A stretch of 59,571 nt of DNA, taken from Thiothrix sp. (GTDB lineage Bacteria; Pseudomonadota; Gammaproteobacteria; Thiotrichales; Thiotrichaceae). Location: assembly GCF_028714775.1 (NCBI RefSeq), contig NZ_JAQTLS010000024.1, positions 1-59,571 of the forward strand. Direction: 5' to 3'. A model generated the notes under the pieces. It was not told the origin of the DNA, did not search any database, and was given only the letters and a program-made list of their open reading frames with translations. This document shows positions 31,301 to 39,200 of this stretch, piece after piece. A program made the translations under genes and the position numbers. Within the stretch, counting starts at the first letter, position 1. Each line of letters starts with the position of its first letter.

Positions 31301-32056
31301 GCCATGGCGTATTTCCGGCCGTACCTCCAAAGCCATGAGGGAGCTACCGGCTACGATGCCGCCGGGTATCCTACGGACCTTTCCGTGGACCTGAACCTGT
31401 ATAAAAACGGCGAACTCCTGCCGGCGGCCACGGCACTCAAGATTCCGTTCGACGGCGTGGTGAAGACCGACAAGAAAGTCGATGCTCACCGTATCGCCCT
31501 TGAGCTCATTTCGAGCGATGGTGACCACCTGATAATGAATCGGCAGTCGTACTATGACAACTCGAAGCGGGCGGTGGAACCGGACAAGCGACTTTCCTAT
31601 GAACTCGAATTACAGAAGGAACTCGCAGGATACTACCTCTACCCGGACTTTATCAGCGGCACCCTTTTGAACCGGTACAATGCTCAGACGATAGCTTCCG
31701 ATGATGCTCGCCCGGCCCAAGGACCGGAAGCCCGGAAATCGTGCGCGATTCGTATTTCAGCGCCGTTGGACATCGGGGCCGGACAAAACGGGAGCTGCCT
31801 GTTCTGGTCGCTCGGGGCCGTGGTCCTCTCCATCGGCGGCGCGGTGCAGACACTTCATGTTATCGGGACATCCGGGTCGTGGACGCTCTATCGGGCATTC
31901 ATCACCTCAGTCGCAGGCGACATTATTTTCACTCCCGGCGGGCCGAACAGGTACATCGCCCACGCCCGGTTTTACAGTACGAATATCAGCGATGACGCGA
32001 CCGATTATTTCTATAACGATGTGAAAAACAATTCGGGAAAGATCGTGTTGCCATGA
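28385..32056 (+). CDS. tail nozzle/hub protein (P22 gp10 / T7 gp12-like)
   Basis: 1223 residues, beta-rich. The middle region (LWQRFNDPLPECSVGRFDAGFLYAAI ... YNPRQVLPLKDTIMEVSVFPSKCAIYCKHSWYSL) has the repeated blade-like pattern of a beta-propeller tail hub as in P22 gp10 and T7 gp12. The last ~180 residues form a jelly-roll-like end. Its stop overlaps the next start by four bases. Larger than P22 gp10 (about 470), so extra domains were added. It should form the end of the short tail. Confidence 0.6.
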   Translation: MQQFAPRTVLQDENLITREQGSSKTGKRFSSGMFNDIPVIPNDAIAFSNGYIPFDRKLEPCGGCALWSNVQFPQFRSGIEFVQTSDEIVLIDGTFSPDEIGNYVVNDSGIPARIKNWINENTVQVDSVVSAPEDTLNGWTTGQLNSSTLHKKSNKVLHHIGNRLYISDVYMKSYTECLCLSNRGLSDDISVVEEQGDFAFLFCKQIGVSGGIFRINLVDWSFVTYWKCNIAIPSTRVPDGTATPKTTFKYKYLYTGARIYGKDRTVYPIDHETAANGIDNKLVDYGTKYSERPVGVASSEDTYDQIIGGTLDAGYQIPTGWGGTVGVPAITNGQFNINIDGNPCCIAVDFSGVSSMADVARLIELALRGYNPYITFIYDTDHFVMTNPNDGGELEAATSGTAGVDLQPILKLDTVTSQYYYSPVGLGGESYDQVLFVPTDPVTGKPERQVTHLPVYRSLDFGDDGILKGNNEEQFMLAGEPAAAKVLVAEVKTIGYAKNLIISSGSIDIGDIGSRLRFLDGTEVTITGYSTSNLGYVTGGGTTIASQPCAIGGDETLGKAIRVFRFTQAMKTITRIAGDEFIPDDVGKTIFLPDYYYLRVTGYVDADHLTVAEAGTTTADGIPGALDPQCRNWNDTITDDILRQRVVNYSLWQRFNDPLPECSVGRFDAGFLYAAIRGETNLYYQQVFAGKEYQVGYYNPRQVLPLKDTIMEVSVFPSKCAIYCKHSWYSLNSASVLTFDVNLSIHISILYDIKWNDGIGVRTYSSVKKLPNGQDWVFTNEPGVRICDGTTFTDNLAKDRCVNILKTIIPDITIGYDPFNGITIYGSTTGGVAADGDDTFTGAYGKMAYGTGLYKDGLLVPSAAPGGTDLCLRHAINPDQGIGFYEVPAADMPMPRNGGAGALEVFDKNGQSHSLVYDATDMFWWDVSTRDGAVGTDMSKVWTGKSGNAFGRLVKFGDDRGTFEHEFIRILQAMAYFRPYLQSHEGATGYDAAGYPTDLSVDLNLYKNGELLPAATALKIPFDGVVKTDKKVDAHRIALELISSDGDHLIMNRQSYYDNSKRAVEPDKRLSYELELQKELAGYYLYPDFISGTLLNRYNAQTIASDDARPAQGPEARKSCAIRISAPLDIGAGQNGSCLFWSLGAVVLSIGGAVQTLHVIGTSGSWTLYRAFITSVAGDIIFTPGGPNRYIAHARFYSTNISDDATDYFYNDVKNNSGKIVLP

Positions 32057-32436
32057 GCGAGATTGACAAAGTTGACAGCAACAAACAGCCCCTTCCCGAA
32101 AAGGTGGACGGGCACCAGGACGATATTAACTGGCTGAAGAGCAGGGTGAACGACTTGATTCTAAAGGTCTCGGAAATCAATAAAATTCTGGCAAAGCGTT
32201 CGGTTCAGACATTCACGCATACTTCCGTGATGCCGGACTACAAGGCGGACAATGCGGACCACGATGCGAGGTATGCGACGCACCGGGAACTCAAAAAAAG
32301 CATTGCCGGGGTAATCGCCGACGAGCACCCGCCGGTGACGGTGGCAGATACAACAACGGTGGATATGTCAATTTCCGGCCAGCAGATAAGCGCGGAGACG
32401 ATAGGGTTGACAGAACCTATAACGATTTTAGGATAA
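32053..32436 (+). CDS. tail-associated coiled-coil protein
   Basis: 127 residues. A helical HQDDINWLKSRVNDLILKVSEINKIL segment (about 22-47) looks like a trimeric coiled coil, followed by a short motif (DHDARYATHRELKKSI) typical of phage tail fibre necks. It connects to the LamG-domain gene downstream. Confidence 0.55.
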   Translation: MSEIDKVDSNKQPLPEKVDGHQDDINWLKSRVNDLILKVSEINKILAKRSVQTFTHTSVMPDYKADNADHDARYATHRELKKSIAGVIADEHPPVTVADTTTVDMSISGQQISAETIGLTEPITILG

Positions 32437-32439
32437 TTT

Positions 32440-33282
32440 ATGACCGCCCCTGTTGCATGGTTAAAAGCAGAAAACAATGTGCTTGACAGCATGGGGAATA
32501 ACATTGTCGGAGGTTGGGGCAATTATACCGGATCAACAACAGGAGAATACGTTGCCGGAGTTGTCGGAAACGCCTTTCATTTTCCTTATAACGGATCAAA
32601 TCCATATACGGCTAAAATAATAAGATTTTCAAATATTGATCCGTTGAAATTCATTAGTACAAATAAGTTTTCTATTCGATTTTGGCTGCGCCCTCACCTC
32701 TGGACCGATTATGCTTTTATTCTTGCTGATTATTCATATCCGAATGCGAGTTGGATAATTGGATTGCAAAATGGAATAATATATGTAAATTATTATTTAG
32801 GTAATTTTAATACCGGATCAATAGCATCCCTTGCCCTGGATACGTGGGCTGATTGGTTGATAACGTATAACAATGGAGCATGGGAATTTTTTATAAATGG
32901 TATTTCTGTTTATTCAACGACCGGAAAAGTAATAGGAACGCCACAGACTTATTATGTTATTGGGGGACAGGATGGCGGCTTTGATCCTCGAAATTATTTT
33001 GCCGGTGACATGGATGAATTGAAGTTTTATGATGAAGTAATTACCCCTTCTAACAATGACCTTGCGGGAAGTTCGCAATTAAATGGACAGATAACGGTTT
33101 TGGGTGTCGTTAAGGGATTAATACAGGCGGTCACTCAATCCGGTGGAAATTTTGATAAGAGAATTTTTATAGGCGACCAGACAACTAATGGTTCGTGGAA
33201 AATAGCCGTTTACGGAACCGCTCTTGTCTTTTGCAGATTAGAAAGTAGTTTATGGGTGGAAAAATACCGTATTACTGCCTGA
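32440..33282 (+). CDS. LamG/concanavalin-like tail receptor-binding protein
   Basis: 280 residues, markedly AT-rich. The fold pattern is a LamG jelly roll: KFSIRFWLRPH, WIIGLQNGIIYVN, WEFFINGISVY and GDMDELKFYDEVIT, the last being the usual LamG end motif. Such domains bind carbohydrates, and in phages they sit on tail fibres. The low GC and sharp borders suggest recent acquisition as a host-range module. The gene overlaps the next by 31 bases. Confidence 0.7.
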   Translation: MTAPVAWLKAENNVLDSMGNNIVGGWGNYTGSTTGEYVAGVVGNAFHFPYNGSNPYTAKIIRFSNIDPLKFISTNKFSIRFWLRPHLWTDYAFILADYSYPNASWIIGLQNGIIYVNYYLGNFNTGSIASLALDTWADWLITYNNGAWEFFINGISVYSTTGKVIGTPQTYYVIGGQDGGFDPRNYFAGDMDELKFYDEVITPSNNDLAGSSQLNGQITVLGVVKGLIQAVTQSGGNFDKRIFIGDQTTNGSWKIAVYGTALVFCRLESSLWVEKYRITA

Positions 33283-33611
33283 TTATTGTTGGATTGGTTT
33301 TTGCCGGATCAAAAACCGATACCGTCACGATAACAGGGGGAAACTATGCAAAAAGATATTATGGCGACACGTCTCGAATAACTCGTCTTATAGGAACGCT
33401 TACGGGGACGGCGGACAGTTCGGGTAAGTGTCACTTGGCCGATACCTTGAGGAAAAACAATCTTGATTCGATAAGGATTAAAAAGCTCCTTGTTGGTGGA
33501 GCAACCGGCTCGGTAATCGATACAATAAAAATGATTGATGGAGCGAATGATACATTGTCAATAACAATCGGTGCAAAAACATGGAAATTTTTACCGATAG
33601 CAGATCAATAA
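33252..33611 (+). CDS. small exported or lipid-anchored protein
   Basis: 119 residues with an N-terminal hydrophobic segment (YYCLIIVGLVFAG) like a signal peptide. The rest is a beta-rich domain with many Thr/Asp/Ile. It is AT-rich like the upstream LamG gene and overlaps it. A phage-encoded exported protein in the tail module could modify the host surface. Confidence 0.5.
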   Translation: MGGKIPYYCLIIVGLVFAGSKTDTVTITGGNYAKRYYGDTSRITRLIGTLTGTADSSGKCHLADTLRKNNLDSIRIKKLLVGGATGSVIDTIKMIDGANDTLSITIGAKTWKFLPIADQ

Positions 33612-33639
33612 AAGGACTTTTGCAAAGTTGGAATGTAAC

Positions 33640-34272
33640 ATGACCCTTCTCCAATACCATACCGCCGCAACCCTCACTCCCCTCCGGGAGACGTGCATCG
33701 ATCAGGTGCGCTCGAAAGTGCCGCCCGAAGTGGAATACGAGTTTCACGACGAGTTTCCCATTGACCCGCTTTCCATCGACGATACGATTGACAGGGGCGA
33801 CAAGGAGTTCGGGAAGCGGCAGTCGTATTCGATGATTCAGGCGGCGGACCTGGTATCACTCAAGCTCGCCACGGAGAGGCCGCAGATGTTAAAGGTGGAC
33901 ACGGACACGGTTATTGATAAATGGTACGACTTCCCGCTCAAAGGAAAACCGTACTTCGGCACCACGCGGGGATACCCGGACCTGTCCATTTTCTACGTGA
34001 ACGATTGCCCGGAGTTTTTCAAGGAACTACTCGCCCGTTATCTTGGCAACGAAGACCGTGTTCGGACGATGAAAAAGATCGAGTGGGCACAGGGATTTCT
34101 TCGGGGGATGATCGACAAAATTTATCTCATCCCGCCGGGATATTTCCGGCACCTTTGTCTCGGCCATATCGAGAGCGGAGCGATGGAATCCATTTATTGC
34201 CAAGACTACGGGGTGAAAAAGGACGAGAACGGAGTGCCACGGTTTATGTATTTACATGGGATAATGAATTAA
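33640..34272 (+). CDS. GT-A-like glycosyltransferase-fold protein
   Basis: 210 residues from the ATG at 33640 (TTG at 33628 is an alternative). SYSMIQAADLVSLKLATERPQMLKVDTDTVIDKWYDF contains a DxD motif (VDTD) after a helix like that of GT32/GT-A sugar-handling enzymes. It returns to high GC after the AT-rich island. It could modify a tail or capsid glycan. Function is inferred only. Confidence 0.45.
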   Translation: MTLLQYHTAATLTPLRETCIDQVRSKVPPEVEYEFHDEFPIDPLSIDDTIDRGDKEFGKRQSYSMIQAADLVSLKLATERPQMLKVDTDTVIDKWYDFPLKGKPYFGTTRGYPDLSIFYVNDCPEFFKELLARYLGNEDRVRTMKKIEWAQGFLRGMIDKIYLIPPGYFRHLCLGHIESGAMESIYCQDYGVKKDENGVPRFMYLHGIMN

Positions 34273-34284
34273 AGGAGAAAGAAC

Positions 34285-35163
34285 ATGCCGGAATCATACA
34301 AGGGTTGGACATTAAACAGCGTCGGCGATCCGTTTGTGGCAACTGAAGCGGACATTGGATGCGGTGCGCGGGAAGTGGCGAACTGGAAAGCCATGATTGA
34401 CAAGATCGGCGCACCCGACGGGCAGGCGTTGGATACCGGCCTGCTCCTCGCCCCGGTGCTGGCGTTTTATGATCCGACGAGCGGGGTATTGGGAGCTCCT
34501 GCGAATGGTGACAGGTATATTGCCCTTGCAACGGCCTACGGGTGGAGCATAACCAAGATTTACCAATACGTTTCCGCCACCCTGTCATGGACGGAAATAT
34601 CTCCCGCAAAAGGCAATGTGGTCTATGTCGGCAACCTGAAAACGCATTTCGTTTTCGATGGGTACGGATGGGTAAGCGTCCGGTCTGTCGGTTCCCATAT
34701 AGTTGATGCTCATAACCCCGCGCAGATAGGGGCGGCAGTCGATGCCGGAGACCCCCGGTTCGGGCCGTTCAATATCGAGGGTGCAAAATCGCTTGTCGAT
34801 GATGAAGAGCTTGAGTTGCTTTTCAAGGCGAATTACAATGGCGCATTCATGGGACGAGGAACCATAATTGTCGATACCGGAAGTTTATGTGGGGCGGTTG
34901 TTTTTGCCGACTTTGTGTTTTATTATGGCAACACGGAGTTTTACGTTCAACCGCTTCACGATACGGAGTACAATGGGGATCTCGCCTATATCGGAAGTAC
35001 ACTTGCAAATGACCCCTCTAGCGACAACAAATTTTGTATCATTACGACGCAACAGACTCCGCCGAACTCGGCGATATTGTCAATAAAGAACAGACTGGGC
35101 TCTGCAATTCGCGTCTGGTGGAAAATCGACGGGGCACAAAATACGGTATCGACTCCATTTTAA
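34285..35163 (+). CDS. DUF2793-like tail fibre/spike protein
   Basis: 292 residues, AAGGAG start. The segment PANGDRYIALATAYGWSITKIYQYVSATLSWTEISPAKGNVVYVGNLKTHFVFDGYGWVSV follows the DUF2793 pattern of W/G-spaced strands found at phage tails. The C-terminal ~120 residues are a further beta domain. Likely part of the tail appendage. Confidence 0.5.
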   Translation: MPESYKGWTLNSVGDPFVATEADIGCGAREVANWKAMIDKIGAPDGQALDTGLLLAPVLAFYDPTSGVLGAPANGDRYIALATAYGWSITKIYQYVSATLSWTEISPAKGNVVYVGNLKTHFVFDGYGWVSVRSVGSHIVDAHNPAQIGAAVDAGDPRFGPFNIEGAKSLVDDEELELLFKANYNGAFMGRGTIIVDTGSLCGAVVFADFVFYYGNTEFYVQPLHDTEYNGDLAYIGSTLANDPSSDNKFCIITTQQTPPNSAILSIKNRLGSAIRVWWKIDGAQNTVSTPF

Positions 35164-35181
35164 TTTGATAAGGAACACACT

Positions 35182-37077
35182 ATGTTGACTCATCCCTCAT
35201 GGGTTGCTGAAATGAAAAAGCCGGTCAAGGACCAGATCACTATTGTAACGGCCTCGCCCTTGCGTACCGGGACCGCAAAGCTTCGCGCTCCTATCGGCAA
35301 GCAGGGAACCGTGGACGATACGCCGGAAGAGTCGGCTGGGGTTGCCCCTATCGGCGGGAAAATGCTCGCGGGGATGAGCAGGGACACTGGCGCCGGGCCG
35401 GACGGTGAAGTGCAACCCGACCGCGTGGCGGGCGACGTGCATGAAGGGGAAACCGTTTTGAGCGCACAGGCGACGCAGAACCTTCCCGAAGACATCCGCG
35501 TGGAGTTGAGTAAGCAGGCTGAAGAGGGAACGATTGATACAAACGCGCTGCGGCAGGCATTGAAAATACCGGAGAAGCCGGGATTCGCGGCGGGAACCGG
35601 CGGGCAGGCGGTGGACACTAAGTTCAACCAGACTACTCCAAAAGCATTGGATGCTGGATTCGCCAGCACCTTTAAGACACCATATTCCATGCCGGATTAT
35701 GGTTTTTCTGGGACGAAACTTCCATCCGTGGCGACGACCGGAGCGACTGGAACCCCTTCAGCCTCGACCGTGGCGGCCGCCGGGCCTCTCCCAAAGGCGA
35801 AAGCGGACGTGATGAGCACGTACCAGCCCGCTCCTGCGGCTCCGGCGACCACGACCGCGGCGGCACCAAACCCTTACGTTCCGCAGCCTATCGTGGGGCA
35901 GAATCAACAGAACATTGCCAAGGCGAACATTTCCCGGATCGATCAGATTGCGGCGGGGAACAGCAAGGCCGACCAGAACATCGCGGCTGGGCAGGTCCGG
36001 CAGTTCGACACACAGGCGGCAACCGGACTTCAGCAGGGCGCACAGCAGATCGCAGCCCTCGGTAACGACGTGCCGGCCAACGTGAAGGAATCCATGCTCG
36101 CCCAGGAACAGAGCGGAGTCCGCGGGCAACGCAGCGACCTTCAGGGAAAGATTGCTGCCAGTGAACAGGCGAACGCGCAGACGGCGGCACAGCAAGCGGC
36201 AAGCCTCGGACTTCAAAGCCAAGGACAGCAATTCAACCAAGGCGAAACGATAAAAGCCGATGCGCTGAATGCGGCTCAGGTGCTTATCAATCAGGGGATC
36301 ACGCCGCAGAATGCCGGACAGATTGCCGGTCTGATGAGCCAAGGATTAGGAACACAGATGACCACAGCGCAGGTTATGGCGCTTGGAAAGTCACAGAACG
36401 CGCTTAAAACAATGAATGATATAGCTACCCTGATGACTAATAATCCCAATCTAAGTGCAGCTACCCTGACGGCGATGCTGGAAACACAGGGGGATGATCT
36501 TTCGGCACTAAACGCAGCAACGGCCGGAGGAAATTTTGTTCAGGATATAATAGCAAATGCCGCAGGTAAAGGCAATACGGTAACAGATGTCGGTGGAGGT
36601 ACAGTAAGTGTTCCGACAAGCGGACCGGGAAGTTCGGCAAATGGACTATTTACAAGCGCAAAGGGAAATCTATATCAAAACGTCGGTGGAGTTCCAAAAC
36701 AAGTAACTGATATTTCTCAAGTTAATGCCAACGAAATAGAATCAATGCTGAAAAGCAATCCATCGGATATTGCCGCTGTCAATAAACTAGTCGCCAATAT
36801 GCCGGTACTTAACCAGAAACAAATATCAGATCTAAATAATTCACCAGAAGGTGCTCAGGCACTTAATAACAATTCTCCATTGAGAGTTAATGTTAATGGA
36901 AAAAATATTTTAGTTGCTTGGCAAGGATATTCTGGCGGATCAGAACCTGGAACGTTACCGGGACAAGTATTTACCGATTTAACAACGGGTAAAACTATTC
37001 AAATGGCCGATGGAAATCATAGATGGGTTGTACTTGATGCAAATGGTAAGCCGACAAATGAGACAATAACTCAATAA
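35182..37077 (+). CDS. Gln/Ala-rich internal virion protein
   Basis: 631 residues, preceded by AAGGA. The N-terminus has a VHEGETVLSAQATQNLP motif of the kind seen in phage proteins near the tail. A long Gln/Ala-rich helical stretch (about 280-420) follows. The last ~220 residues switch to AT-rich codons and Asn/Gly-rich sequence, a clear composition break near 36410. It is probably an ejection protein that leaves the head with the DNA. Confidence 0.5.
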   Translation: MLTHPSWVAEMKKPVKDQITIVTASPLRTGTAKLRAPIGKQGTVDDTPEESAGVAPIGGKMLAGMSRDTGAGPDGEVQPDRVAGDVHEGETVLSAQATQNLPEDIRVELSKQAEEGTIDTNALRQALKIPEKPGFAAGTGGQAVDTKFNQTTPKALDAGFASTFKTPYSMPDYGFSGTKLPSVATTGATGTPSASTVAAAGPLPKAKADVMSTYQPAPAAPATTTAAAPNPYVPQPIVGQNQQNIAKANISRIDQIAAGNSKADQNIAAGQVRQFDTQAATGLQQGAQQIAALGNDVPANVKESMLAQEQSGVRGQRSDLQGKIAASEQANAQTAAQQAASLGLQSQGQQFNQGETIKADALNAAQVLINQGITPQNAGQIAGLMSQGLGTQMTTAQVMALGKSQNALKTMNDIATLMTNNPNLSAATLTAMLETQGDDLSALNAATAGGNFVQDIIANAAGKGNTVTDVGGGTVSVPTSGPGSSANGLFTSAKGNLYQNVGGVPKQVTDISQVNANEIESMLKSNPSDIAAVNKLVANMPVLNQKQISDLNNSPEGAQALNNNSPLRVNVNGKNILVAWQGYSGGSEPGTLPGQVFTDLTTGKTIQMADGNHRWVVLDANGKPTNETITQ

Positions 37078-37086
37078 GGACACTCT

Positions 37087-37521
37087 ATGGCAGATGGAAT
37101 GTTTGGAATAGGCGTATCTGGCGGTTCAGCGTATTCTCCGGCTTTATCCATGCCCGATAGTGCGAGCGGGTTTGTAAGTGAAGCGGGTGGCGGGGTTGCA
37201 TCGGCAGTAGGAACCGGGACTTCGCCCAGCTCGATGATAACCCCCGGCCTCGGGACGGTTATCGGCGCTGGCCTCGGCCTCTTAGGAGGCATCATCAATA
37301 CCGGGGTGAACCTCTGGGCGATGAGCAAACAGCAGAAGGCTACCGATGCCGCGAATGCGAAACAGGAAGCGTATTACAACCGGGAGTATGCGGATAAGCG
37401 CAGGGACGTGGCTTTTCAGCAGGCCGATACCAGACAACAGCGCGACCGGCAATCCGGGATCGACCGGCTCGCGGCTATGAGTGCTTTCACGGGTTCGCAA
37501 CAGAAGAAATTTCAGGTATAA
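37087..37521 (+). CDS. small internal virion protein with membrane-active segment
   Basis: 144 residues. LGTVIGAGLGLLGGIINTGVNLWA (about 56-79) is a Gly-rich amphipathic or transmembrane segment, followed by a helical Gln/Arg-rich end (ADTRQQRDRQSGIDRLAAM). This layout resembles short ejection proteins of P22-like phages that insert into the host envelope. Confidence 0.55.
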   Translation: MADGMFGIGVSGGSAYSPALSMPDSASGFVSEAGGGVASAVGTGTSPSSMITPGLGTVIGAGLGLLGGIINTGVNLWAMSKQQKATDAANAKQEAYYNREYADKRRDVAFQQADTRQQRDRQSGIDRLAAMSAFTGSQQKKFQV

Positions 37522-37532
37522 AGGAATCAACT

Positions 37533-39200
37533 ATGCCTCCACAGCTTGAAACGATGGATTATCTTCGCGCAGCTGCGCCGATCACCCGCGACATTTCCGG
37601 CATTGCCCAAGACACCGGAGCGATGGCGCAAGCGGTGATTGACCCGATGGTTGCCCGGCACAACAACAACTACCAGAACGGCGTGGCCTACGCGCAGTTG
37701 AAGGATGCCTTCGGGCATCTGGCGGGACCGGCGAACGTGGATTTGGATACGTTAGCACCGCAGAAGGACGAGCCGAGTGATAAGTATTCGCACCGATTGG
37801 GGGCGCAAATGCCCGCGATCATGGATGAACTTGCTAAGAGCGGCATGAATCCCCACGCTCTCAAGCGTTTTTTGGGTCAACCCGGAGTGACGTGGGAACA
37901 GGTGAAAGGGTTTATCGACCGGTTCAGCGCACAGCAGGCGCAGACAAAGATTGCCGGGGGGATGGCTCCGGATATGAACGCCGATCTTCAGTCCGGCAAC
38001 ATGACTCTCGCTCAGTTCAATCAAAAGTATGGCAAAAACTACACAGAAGAGCAGTTCCAGAAAATGCAGGGGATTCAGGAGCCTTCGGGCCAGGTAGAAC
38101 CCTTGCCAACGTTCGGAACCGATGTCAAATACGGGAAACCGGCAGATACCGCGGCAAAAATAGCGCAGATGAAGGCGGATGACCAGCCCACTGGAGTCGG
38201 CGGATACCAGCCTTACACCTATCAGCGGGCGCAGGATGTCGTGAAGCAGGGTAACGTACCCGAAGAGATGCAGGCCGGAATTACCACGCCTATCGCACAG
38301 CGGCAGGCCGCAGAGGCCGCTCAGGCTCCGGGCGCTACTCCATTAACGGTTCAGGCTCAAGCCGGGCAGGCAGGGCTGCCGGAGGCCGTGGCAAAGCCGG
38401 TTGTTGATACCGCTGAGAAGCAGCAGACGGCCGGCATGACACAGCAGGAGCGGGATGAAACGGCTCGGCACAACAAGGCCATGGAGGAAATTGATAGATA
38501 TAAAGCGCAGCACCCCAACATTTACGGTAGAATGCAGCAGGTGGATCAACGTCTTTACGACCGACTTACAAAGCTCGGAACCGATATTGACCCCGCCGCT
38601 ACTGTAAGGACAGCCATGGGAGTATCAAAATTGGGGTTCGACCGCGCAGAAAGGTTACAGTCACTTTTTTATCAATTTCCTAATCTCGACAGAAGGCAGA
38701 CAGAAGAGCTTGCTATCGGCCTCAATTCTCTGCTTCAAGGGGCAAACCAATCAGCACAGGAGCAGGTTAAAGCCCTTGTTCCTCAGACAATGTGGGGCAA
38801 CGCCAAAAAAATAGTTGAATGGGTGACAAATAACCCCACCGGACTCGATCAGCAGAATTTTACAAAAAGAATGGGAGAAACGATTGAGCGGGAAAAGCAA
38901 ACCTTCATAAAACAGATTCAGAGAAACCAATACGCTCGCATTGCAAAATATGCCGATGTTGAAAAAGGTATGCCTGATGAGTTTAAAAATGTTCTTGAAA
39001 GCAACGGCATCGACTATGACGATTTCCAGAAATGGAAAAATGAGGGACATAAACCGATAAGCGCGGTCGTTAAGTCCGATGCACAGACACCGGAGGCATC
39101 CGAAGCAAAGCAAAACGCCGAGAATGCGCTTATCGAAAAGGCCCGCGGCGGGAACGTGAAGGCGCAGGACTATCTTAAATCCCAAGGAATTCCGTGGTAA
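37533..39200 (+). CDS. internal virion / DNA-ejection protein
   Basis: 555 residues, mainly helical, with a variable Gln/Pro linker in the middle (about 180-300) and a charged C-terminal half. The stop overlaps the next ATG (TAATG). Length and position match the second of three ejection proteins in short-tailed phages. No enzymatic motif recognised. Confidence 0.5.
   Translation: MPPQLETMDYLRAAAPITRDISGIAQDTGAMAQAVIDPMVARHNNNYQNGVAYAQLKDAFGHLAGPANVDLDTLAPQKDEPSDKYSHRLGAQMPAIMDELAKSGMNPHALKRFLGQPGVTWEQVKGFIDRFSAQQAQTKIAGGMAPDMNADLQSGNMTLAQFNQKYGKNYTEEQFQKMQGIQEPSGQVEPLPTFGTDVKYGKPADTAAKIAQMKADDQPTGVGGYQPYTYQRAQDVVKQGNVPEEMQAGITTPIAQRQAAEAAQAPGATPLTVQAQAGQAGLPEAVAKPVVDTAEKQQTAGMTQQERDETARHNKAMEEIDRYKAQHPNIYGRMQQVDQRLYDRLTKLGTDIDPAATVRTAMGVSKLGFDRAERLQSLFYQFPNLDRRQTEELAIGLNSLLQGANQSAQEQVKALVPQTMWGNAKKIVEWVTNNPTGLDQQNFTKRMGETIEREKQTFIKQIQRNQYARIAKYADVEKGMPDEFKNVLESNGIDYDDFQKWKNEGHKPISAVVKSDAQTPEASEAKQNAENALIEKARGGNVKAQDYLKSQGIPW

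Noticed and set aside
32407-32437. Promoter in front of the LamG gene
   Set aside because: A TTGACA is present, but the only good -10 (GATAAT) needs a 19-base spacer and would start transcription past the start codon.
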